From Caenimonas sp. SL110 (GTDB lineage: Bacteria > Pseudomonadota > Gammaproteobacteria > Burkholderiales > Burkholderiaceae_C), in assembly GCF_001044395.1 (NCBI RefSeq), contig NZ_JANU01000031.1, forward strand, positions 62,001-126,000: a DNA stretch of 64,000 nt, given 5' to 3'. The translations under genes were made by a program, and so were the position numbers. Below are positions 58,110 through 64,000 of this stretch, one piece after another. The notes under the pieces are model-generated. The model did no database searches. It was not told the DNA's origin and was given only the letters and a program-made list of their open reading frames with translations. Positions within the stretch are counted from its first letter, which is position 1. Every line of letters begins with the position of its first letter.

Positions 58110-58700
58110 ATGACTTCCCCCGACGCGCCCGTCCCACCGCGCTCGCAACCGAGTTCTCTCTCGGACCTGTTTTTCTCCTTCAGCCTGCTGGCCCTGCAGG
58201 GCTTTGGCGGCGTGCTGGCAGTCGTGCAACGCGAACTGGTCGAGAAGAAACACTGGATGACACGCGAGGAATTCGTGGAGGAATGGGCTGTCGCGCAGAT
58301 CATGCCGGGACCGAACGTCGTCAACCTCGCACTGATGATCGGCGGACGCTACTTCGGGTTTCGCGGTGCGATGACCGCACTGGCCGGCATGCTGACCTTT
58401 CCCCTGCTGGTGGTGATGTGCCTGGCGCTCATCTATGCGCAGATCTCAGGCAACCCCCAAGTCGCCGGTGCGCTGCGCGGAATGGGCGCTGTTGCTGCGG
58501 GTCTCATCACAGCCACGGGCATCAAGCTTTGCAGCGCGCTCAAGAAGAACATTCTGGGCATCCCGGTCTGCATCGCGTTCGGGGTGGCGTCTTTCATCGG
58601 CATAGCCATTCTTCGCTGGCCTCTGGCCTGGGTGCTGCTCGGGCTGGGCGGCCTCGCCTGCGTCATCGCCTATCGCCGCATGGCGGAGGTTGCTGCATGA
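58110..58700 (+). CDS. Chromate transporter, N-half protein
   Basis: 196 residues, one CHR domain with about five to six helices. Motifs LALQGFGGVLAVVQRELVEK and IMPGPNVVNLALMIG mark the ChrA family. Single-domain CHR proteins occur as co-encoded pairs that work together; the partner follows with an ATGA overlap. Exports chromate or exchanges sulfate-like anions. Confidence 0.9.
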   Translation: MTSPDAPVPPRSQPSSLSDLFFSFSLLALQGFGGVLAVVQRELVEKKHWMTREEFVEEWAVAQIMPGPNVVNLALMIGGRYFGFRGAMTALAGMLTFPLLVVMCLALIYAQISGNPQVAGALRGMGAVAAGLITATGIKLCSALKKNILGIPVCIAFGVASFIGIAILRWPLAWVLLGLGGLACVIAYRRMAEVAA

Positions 58701-59275
58701 CGCTGTCGCTTGCGCTGACGCCTGCCGACTGGCTGAACCTGTTTGTTCATTACCTGTCGCTGTCCTTGCTGGCAGTCGGCGGCGCGATCACGACCGCTCC
58801 CGACATGCACCGGTTTCTGGTGGAGCGCCAGCAGTGGCTCACCGATCCGCAGTTCAACGCGTCGATCGCGATTGCCCAGGCCGCCCCCGGCCCCAACGTG
58901 CTCTTTATCGCGCTCATGGGATGGAACGTCGGCCTCAATGCAGGCGGGCTGCCGACGGCGCTGATGGGAATGACCATCGCCATGCTGGGCATCATGATTC
59001 CGAGCACGACGCTCACCTACTTCGCCGCGACGTGGGGCCATCGCAATCGTGAACTGCGTGCCGTGCGCGCATTCAAGCAAGGCATGGCACCCATCGTGAT
59101 CGCCCTGCTAATTGCAACCGGCTGGATTCTGGCGACGGGGACCGGCTACGACGTGCGCAACTGGCCGATCTGGGCGGTGGCCGTCGTATCGGCGCTGGTG
59201 GTCTGGCGCACCAAAGTGCACCTGCTGTGGCTGCTCGGGGCGGGTGCGCTGCTCGGATGGTTCGGGCTGGTGTGA
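58697..59275 (+). CDS. Chromate transporter, C-half protein
   Basis: 192 residues, the second CHR domain of a split ChrA pair. Motifs LAVGGAITTAPDMHRFLVER and AAPGPNVLFIALMGWNVG mirror those of the first protein with diverged charges. The start at 58697 overlaps the upstream stop (ATGA). Confidence 0.9.
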   Translation: MTLSLALTPADWLNLFVHYLSLSLLAVGGAITTAPDMHRFLVERQQWLTDPQFNASIAIAQAAPGPNVLFIALMGWNVGLNAGGLPTALMGMTIAMLGIMIPSTTLTYFAATWGHRNRELRAVRAFKQGMAPIVIALLIATGWILATGTGYDVRNWPIWAVAVVSALVVWRTKVHLLWLLGAGALLGWFGLV

Positions 59276-59315
59276 GCCTGCTTGACGAGCGTCCTTGAGC
59301 AGCTCGTCATCAGCC

Positions 59316-60311
59316 TCAAGCCGACAGCCTCTGGATGAATTCATCGACCTGCTCAGGTCGCCTGAGTTCGACCCACTGCAGATTCGCAAATGTGTTGTTG
59401 GCGCGCAGGGCCGCGAAGCTGCGGCGACGGTCATGGTAGTGGCGTATCACCCACCACAAAATGGATTCGCGCGAGAAGAACGAACGGCCGAACGACTCGC
59501 GGTTGCCGTTCCACAAAAGCGTTCCTTCGATCGACCGGTTCAGGGTGCGCGCGAACACGCGGGCGAATGTGGTCCAGAAAGAAAGGTTCAGCCACACCAC
59601 CATGTCGGCATGCGGCCAGACGATTTCGCGCACCGACGAATAGTTGCCGTCGATCACCCAGCAGGGCGCGTCCACGGCCTGCTTCACGTCCGCACGAAAG
59701 CTGGCGGGCGCACGCGGCTCCCATCCAGGTCCCCAGAAGAGGCCGTCGAGTTCGATGTGGGGGATGCCTGCGCGCGCGGCGATTTCGTGCGCAAGCGTCG
59801 TCTTGCCCGAACCACTCATGCCGATGATGATGATCCGCTGCGGCAGGCGGCGCGTCGATTTGACGCCGGCCACTCGCAGGTAATAGTTGTCCCACTGTGC
59901 GCGCTCGGTCAGCTCGAATCCGTGCCGCTGGTAGAAGCGGTTCGAATCACTGCCGGTCAGGGCGCCGACCCGCAACGGCTGGTTTTTTGCATCAGCTTCA
60001 GCGAACACCGTTTCCAGCACCGCAGCGCCAATGCCTCGCCTCTGGAACGCCGGGCGAATGTAGAGATGGTCCAGCAGCAAGGCGTGCCCGGCCGGCTTGA
60101 CAACCACAAACCCCACGCGCTCGCCGTCGACCACCACATGGCGCGTGTGCTCCGGCACGAACCCCGACAAAAATCGCTCACGCGCACGGCTCGCATCGAA
60201 CCGGCCCACACGCTCCAGGCTTTCACGCATCGCTTCTATGCGCACCTCCACCAGCGCATCGGCGTCACCTGCTTGCGCTGCGACCAGCTCGATCCGTGAC
60301 GGCTCGATCAT
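59316..60311 (-). CDS. GNAT acetyltransferase fused to an adenylate-kinase-like P-loop protein
   Basis: 331 residues. Residues 1-150 are a GNAT domain (LLDHLYIRPAFQRRGIGAAV; NRFYQRHGFELT). Residues 155-330 are a small P-loop kinase-like domain with GMSGSGKTTLA, HIELDGLFWGPGW and WVIDGNYSSVRE, resembling topology-modulation/FlaR-like kinases. The two modules are usually separate genes. Substrates are unknown. Its start overlaps the stop of the upstream GNAT gene. Confidence 0.85.
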   Translation of the reverse strand: MIEPSRIELVAAQAGDADALVEVRIEAMRESLERVGRFDASRARERFLSGFVPEHTRHVVVDGERVGFVVVKPAGHALLLDHLYIRPAFQRRGIGAAVLETVFAEADAKNQPLRVGALTGSDSNRFYQRHGFELTERAQWDNYYLRVAGVKSTRRLPQRIIIIGMSGSGKTTLAHEIAARAGIPHIELDGLFWGPGWEPRAPASFRADVKQAVDAPCWVIDGNYSSVREIVWPHADMVVWLNLSFWTTFARVFARTLNRSIEGTLLWNGNRESFGRSFFSRESILWWVIRHYHDRRRSFAALRANNTFANLQWVELRRPEQVDEFIQRLSA

Positions 60312-60811
60312 GACGCGCGAATCGCCCAGCGCTCATGATCGCGCCAGCGTCCGCCGATCTTCAGGTAGCGCGGCGAAAAGCCTTCTTTCTCGAAACCGCA
60401 GGCCGCAGCCAGAGCAATCGAAGGCGCATTGCCCGGCTGGATGTTGGCTTCGAGCCGGTGCAGCTTGAGCTTCCTGAAGGCATGGTTCACCACGGCCCGC
60501 AGGCCCTCTGCCATCAGGCCCTGCCGCTCGTGCCCGGCGAATCCGTAGTAGCCGAGGTACGCACTGAGAAAACCGCCCAGCACGATGTTTGAAATATTGA
60601 ACACGCCGACGATTTCATAGGTGTCCTTGCGAATCACCAGCAACGAAAAGTGGGTCGGCTGCTTCAGGCGTTCTAGCCACTCGCGGAACTGGGTCGGGGT
60701 GGACGGCGCTTTCACCCAGGGGCGGTGATAGGCGCGACTGCGCGCAACGGCGGCCAGAAACGCCTTCTCATCACTGCGCTCGGGGGCGCGAATGTGGATG
60801 CGCGAAGACAC
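60308..60811 (-). CDS. RimJ/RimL-type GNAT acetyltransferase
   Basis: 167 residues. IRAPERSDEKAFLAAVARSR, AYLGYYGFAGHERQGLMAEG and HRLEANIQPGNAPSIALAAA match the RimJ/RimL N-terminal acetyltransferase family that can modify ribosomal proteins or small substrates. Start GTG at 60811. Part of the rlmB-lipoprotein-GNAT-GNAT/kinase run on the minus strand. Confidence 0.88.
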   Translation of the reverse strand: MSSRIHIRAPERSDEKAFLAAVARSRAYHRPWVKAPSTPTQFREWLERLKQPTHFSLLVIRKDTYEIVGVFNISNIVLGGFLSAYLGYYGFAGHERQGLMAEGLRAVVNHAFRKLKLHRLEANIQPGNAPSIALAAACGFEKEGFSPRYLKIGGRWRDHERWAIRAS

Positions 60812-60817
60812 GGCTTC

Positions 60818-61168
60818 TCAACGGGGGTTGTCGAAGAAGACGTAATGCGTGAAATCGCCGATCTCGAAGTACACCTTCTTCTCGTTCGGATCGACCATGA
60901 AGTTCAGGTTCTCGTCGAGCACGCCGTAGCCGTAGCGGTACGAACGCGGCTTGCCGTCGTCGGTGCCCAAGCCGGTGCTCAGCTTGTCCACTTTCAGCCA
61001 GCGGCGCACGACCTTGTCGCCGGCATAGACCTCCAGCACGCCGTTGGTGCCGGTCCAGTTCTGGATGTCGCGGCCCAGCTTGTTTTGCTGCTCCTGGGTG
61101 CAGGAAGCCAGCAGCAGCGTGGCAGCAATGGCGGCACTGACCGGGATCGCAAGAAGCATTCGTTTCAT
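60818..61168 (-). CDS. Hypothetical lipoprotein, 116 residues
   Basis: Lipoprotein signal [20 protein letters not shown] with the cysteine in LASCTQE. The body shows [20 protein letters not shown] and [20 protein letters not shown], mostly beta structure; I do not recognise a family. ATG overlaps the rlmB stop, so it is coupled to rlmB. Confidence 0.75.
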   Translation of the reverse strand: MKRMLLAIPVSAAIAATLLLASCTQEQQNKLGRDIQNWTGTNGVLEVYAGDKVVRRWLKVDKLSTGLGTDDGKPRSYRYGYGVLDENLNFMVDPNEKKVYFEIGDFTHYVFFDNPR

Positions 61169-61902
61169 GATGTCCTTTGCCGCAAGGCTTCATACAGGCA
61201 CACGCCGCTGGCTACCGACACGTTCAGGCTTTCGACCGCACCGCGCATCGGGATGCTCACGAGTTCGTCGCAGGTCTTGCGGGTGAGCTGGCGCATGCCC
61301 TCGCCTTCCGCGCCGAGCACCAGCGCGATGGGCACCCTGAGGTCGGCCTGGTACATGCTGCGCGGTGCGTCATCGCTGGTGCCTATGCACCAGATGCTGC
61401 GCTCCTTGAGTTCACCCATCGTGCGTGCGAGGTTGGTGACCATGAAATACGGCACCGTCTCTGATGCGCCGCTTGCTACCTTGGCGACCGTGGCGTTCAC
61501 GCCGACGGCATGGTCTTTCGGCGCGATCACCGCATGGGCACCGGCGCCATCGGCCACGCGCAGGCAGGCGCCCAGATTGTGCGGATCGGTCACGCCGTCC
61601 AGGATCAGCAGGAGTGGCGGCTCGGTGATGCCGTCGAGCAGGTCGTCCAGGGACTTGATGACGGGCAGCGCGGCTACACGGGCTGCGATGCCCTGGTGCC
61701 CGTTGCTGCCGGCGAGCTTGGCCAGGCGGACGGCGTCGGCCTCGATGATGCGGACGCCGGCATCGGTGGCCCGCGCCAGGAACTGCCGCATCCGCGCGTC
61801 CCGCCGCGAGGGGTCGGCGTAGAGCTCGATGATGGAGCCGGGAGCGGTTTTCAGGCGGACGCCCACGGCGTGGAATCCGAATAGCACTTTGGGAGAAGAC
61901 AT
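61165..61902 (-). CDS. rlmB: 23S rRNA 2'-O-ribose methyltransferase RlmB
   Basis: SpoU/TrmH-family knotted methyltransferase, 245 residues, methylating G2251 of 23S rRNA. An N-terminal L30e-like domain ([20 protein letters not shown]) precedes motif 1 [20 protein letters not shown], motif 2 [10 protein letters not shown] and motif 3 [25 protein letters not shown] -10 lies six bases before the ATG. First gene of a four-gene minus-strand run. Confidence 0.95.
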   Translation of the reverse strand: MSSPKVLFGFHAVGVRLKTAPGSIIELYADPSRRDARMRQFLARATDAGVRIIEADAVRLAKLAGSNGHQGIAARVAALPVIKSLDDLLDGITEPPLLLILDGVTDPHNLGACLRVADGAGAHAVIAPKDHAVGVNATVAKVASGASETVPYFMVTNLARTMGELKERSIWCIGTSDDAPRSMYQADLRVPIALVLGAEGEGMRQLTRKTCDELVSIPMRGAVESLNVSVASGVCLYEALRQRTS

Positions 61903-61908
61903 CGCCCG

Positions 61909-61914
61909 ATTATC
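61909..61914 (-). promoter_or_regulatory. -10 hexamer placed for a leaderless rlmB transcript
   Basis: GATAAT on the minus strand ends six bases before the rlmB ATG at 61902. Confidence 0.55.
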
Positions 61915-61963
61915 CAGTGGTGGCGGCCGTCATTGCATTCAACGGCCGTCGCCGCTTCGCGGT

Positions 61964-61993
61964 GGATGCCGGATCAGGTCCGGCATGACATCC
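61964..61993. repeat. Palindromic repeat, intergenic copy
   Basis: GG-ATGCCGGA-TCAGG-TCCGGCAT-GACATCC between rlmB and ybbA, ending one base before the ybbA stop codon. Same family as 57385. Confidence 0.85.
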
Positions 61994-61994
61994 G

Positions 61995-62666
61995 TCACGC
62001 GACGATGCGCCCCGCCTCGATCGTGATCTTGCGCTCGCAGCGCTCGGCGATTCCCCTGTCGTGCGTGACGAGCACCAGGGTCGTCCCGAGCTCGCGGTTC
62101 AAATCGAACATCAGCTCCATCACAGTCTCACCGGTCGCAAAGTCCAGGCTGCCAGTCGGCTCATCGGCCAGCAACACCGCCGGCTGCACGACAAACGCCC
62201 GAGCCAGCGCGACACGTTGCTGTTCACCACCGGACAACACCCGCGGGTAGTGTCCGAGCCGCTGCGACAAGCCGACACGGCTCATCATTTCCGTCGCGGC
62301 CTTGCGCGAATCACTGCGGCCCGCCAGCTCCAGCGGCAGCATCACGTTTTCCAGCGCGGTCAGGTTGCCGAGCAACTGAAAGCTCTGGAAGACAAAGCCG
62401 ACCTGGCGCGCCCTCAGGGCTGCGCGCTCATCCTCACCGATGGCAAAGATGTCCTGGCCGGCCAGGCGCACAGTGCCCGTGGTCGGGGTATCGAGCCCCG
62501 CAATGATCGACAGCAGCGTGCTCTTGCCCGAGCCCGACGCGCCAACGATCGCGGCAGTCTCCCTGGGAGCCAGCGAGAAATCGATATCGCGCAAAATGGC
62601 AAGCGTGCCAGTGGAGTCCGTGACCGATTTGTGTACGTGCTCGACGGCGATGATGGGATCAGGCAT
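61995..62666 (-). CDS. ybbA: ABC transporter ATPase, YbbA/LolD family
   Basis: 223 residues. Walker A GASGSGKST, Q-loop FVFQSFQLL, signature LSGGEQQRVALARA, Walker B VLLADEPTGSLD and H-loop VTHD. Head-to-head pairing with the tesA-like gene, as in E. coli ybbA-tesA, supports YbbA over LolD. The permease partner (YbbP) is not seen in this window. Start codon 62666 shares bases with the tesA start. Confidence 0.9.
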   Translation of the reverse strand: MPDPIIAVEHVHKSVTDSTGTLAILRDIDFSLAPRETAAIVGASGSGKSTLLSIIAGLDTPTTGTVRLAGQDIFAIGEDERAALRARQVGFVFQSFQLLGNLTALENVMLPLELAGRSDSRKAATEMMSRVGLSQRLGHYPRVLSGGEQQRVALARAFVVQPAVLLADEPTGSLDFATGETVMELMFDLNRELGTTLVLVTHDRGIAERCERKITIEAGRIVA

Positions 62667-63312
62667 GTTTGAACTTTGTAAGCGCCGCAACTTTATCGCG
62701 GCTGCATTAGCTGGAGGTTATCTGATGGTGGCACAAGCCGCCCCAGGTACCGCTGCGCCCGTCGTGCTCATCGTCGGCGACTCCCTCAGCGCGGAATACG
62801 GATTGAAGCGCGGCGAAGGCTGGGTCGCGCTGCTCGAAAAGCGGATCGCGGCCGAAAAAATCCGCGCGAAGGTCGTCAATGCCAGCATCAGCGGCGACAC
62901 CACGTCGGGCGGCCGCTCACGCCTGCCTGCCCTGCTCACCCAGCACAAACCGGCCGTGGTCGTCATCGAACTCGGCGGCAACGATGCACTGCGCGGATTG
63001 CCGTTGCAGATGAGCGAGGACAACCTGAACCAGATGACGGAGGCCGCGCAAAAGGCCGGGGCCAAAGTGCTGCTGGTCGGCATGCAGGTGCCGCCCAACT
63101 ACGGCACCGATTATTCCAATCGGTTCTCGGGCATCTTCCCCAAGGTTGCCAGGGAAAAGAAAGCGGCCGTCGTTCCATTTCTGCTCAAGGGTGTAGCTGA
63201 CACCGCCGACCCGACCAAACTCTTCCAGGCCGACCGCATCCACCCCAATGCGCTCGCCCATCCGCGAATGCTGGACAACGTCTGGCCCGAGCTGAAAAAG
63301 CTGCTCAAGTAA
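62665..63312 (+). CDS. tesA: SGNH/GDSL arylesterase / thioesterase I (TesA)
   Basis: 215 residues. The N-terminus CKRRNFIAAALAGGYLMVAQ A looks like a signal peptide with a twin-arginine flavour. Block I GDSLSAEYG (nucleophile S40), block II ISGDTTSGG, block III GGNDALRG and block V DRIHPNA (Asp/His) give a complete SGNH triad. Acts in the periplasm on esters or acyl-thioesters. The stop overlaps the mnmH ATG (TAATG). Confidence 0.93.
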   Translation: MFELCKRRNFIAAALAGGYLMVAQAAPGTAAPVVLIVGDSLSAEYGLKRGEGWVALLEKRIAAEKIRAKVVNASISGDTTSGGRSRLPALLTQHKPAVVVIELGGNDALRGLPLQMSEDNLNQMTEAAQKAGAKVLLVGMQVPPNYGTDYSNRFSGIFPKVAREKKAAVVPFLLKGVADTADPTKLFQADRIHPNALAHPRMLDNVWPELKKLLK

Positions 63313-64000
63313 TGCTCCATACCCTGTCAGCAGCCGAGGCCATCGCCAGGCTGGATGAATTCAGCAGCATCATCGACGCGCGCAGCGAAGGCGAGTTCGC
63401 GCAAGATCATCTGCCGGGCGCCATCAACTGGCCTTCGCTCAACAACGATGAGCGCATCCTGGTGGGCACGATGTACGCGCAGCAAGGGCCGTTCGAGGCA
63501 AGCAAGCGCGGCGCGGCTATCGTGGCTTCCAACATTTCAAAACACATCGAACGCAATGTGTTCGACAAGCCCAAGAACTGGCAGCCGCTCGTGTATTGCT
63601 GGCGCGGCGGCAAGCGCAGTGGTTCGCTCGCGCTGGTGCTTGGCCAGATCGGCTTTCGGGTGCATGTGATCCAGGGCGGCTACAAGGCGTTTCGCGGCGC
63701 CGTTCTGGCCGACCTGCCTGTCCTGGTCCAGAAATACGATTTTCGGGTGGTGTGCGGCCCGACCGGCTCGGGCAAGACGCGCCTCTTGCAAGCACTTGCA
63801 ACGCAAGGGGCGCAGGTGCTCGACCTGGAGGCGCTCGCCAGCCACCGCAGTTCGGTGCTGGGACGCATCCCCGGCCAGGAGCAGCCCTCGCAAAAACGAT
63901 TCGACACGCTGGTGTGGGGAACGCTGCGCAAGTTCGATCCCGCCCTGCCCGTCTATGTCGAATCGGAGAGCCGCAAGGTCGGTGACGTGGCGGTGAACGA
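63312..64000 (+). CDS. mnmH: tRNA 2-selenouridine synthase (3' end outside window)
   Basis: The first 229 residues are visible. A rhodanese domain (residues 1-135) with the catalytic cysteine C96 in YCWRGGKRSGS is followed by a P-loop domain starting KYDFRVVCGPTGSGKT (149-156), the SelU/MnmH arrangement. Replaces sulfur by selenium in the wobble uridine of some tRNAs using selenophosphate. Translationally linked to tesA. Confidence 0.93.
   Translation, partial: MLHTLSAAEAIARLDEFSSIIDARSEGEFAQDHLPGAINWPSLNNDERILVGTMYAQQGPFEASKRGAAIVASNISKHIERNVFDKPKNWQPLVYCWRGGKRSGSLALVLGQIGFRVHVIQGGYKAFRGAVLADLPVLVQKYDFRVVCGPTGSGKTRLLQALATQGAQVLDLEALASHRSSVLGRIPGQEQPSQKRFDTLVWGTLRKFDPALPVYVESESRKVGDVAVN

Overview
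The window is a stretch of high-GC bacterial chromosome, densely packed and largely made of conserved housekeeping genes. The gene orders msrB-yciB-bolA-ppiC, smc-zipA-ligA and dapC-dapD-pilU-dapE-prmB, together with a Tad pilus locus, phaC and paired half-size chromate transporters, point to a betaproteobacterium of the Burkholderiales, most likely Comamonadaceae (inference from gene content and order; no ribosomal RNA is present). No gene-free stretch exceeds 300 bases, and I see no CRISPR array, prophage or transposase gene.

Layout. 1-3.6 kb (minus strand): a signalling unit of a FeeM-like acyltransferase interrupted by an A8 tract, a CqsS/LqsS-like hybrid histidine kinase, and a receiver protein cut by the window edge. 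3.7-5.8 kb: msrB, yciB, bolA-like, ppiC, closed by a terminator. 5.9-7.8 kb: a DUF1624 membrane protein and an L7/L12-like/solute-binding fusion. 7.8-12 kb: purL carrying two translated palindromic repeats. 12-16.2 kb: map, glnD, a methyltransferase. 16.3-18.3 kb: two toxin-antitoxin modules flanking a peptide deformylase. 18.3-25 kb (minus): smc-zipA-ligA. 25-30.3 kb (plus): lysine/diaminopimelate genes dapC, dapD, dapE with an embedded pilU and then prmB. 30.3-35.6 kb: a PLP sulfhydrylase-like enzyme, an ABC-F protein, a small conserved protein, an acyl-adenylating ligase. 35.6-47.3 kb (minus): a full Tad/Flp pilus locus from flp to tadD. 47.5-54.5 kb: phaC and a universal stress gene sharing two FNR-like boxes, DUF2892, MgtC/DUF4010, SulP and DUF302 with face-to-face promoters, DUF2189. 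54.6-59.3 kb: lipoprotein, tRNA-Lys, tcdA, a MarR-GNAT fusion, an EamA transporter, split chromate transporter. 59.3-64 kb: a GNAT-kinase fusion, GNAT, lipoprotein, rlmB, divergent ybbA/tesA, and the start of mnmH.

Main points of interest. (1) The acyltransferase/CqsS-like kinase/receiver unit looks like a cell-cell signalling module whose synthase is not CqsA; a lux-box-like dyad lies upstream. (2) Palindromic repeats sit in frame inside purL (twice) and an EamA transporter (once); the second repeat family shows compensatory base changes between copies. (3) Eight genes begin 6-7 nt after a good -10 hexamer with no room for a Shine-Dalgarno site, which suggests widespread leaderless transcription. 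(4) Two toxin-antitoxin pairs bracket a peptide deformylase that is translationally coupled to one of them. (5) Clear operator-like dyads or paired boxes lie upstream of several regulators and divergent gene pairs.
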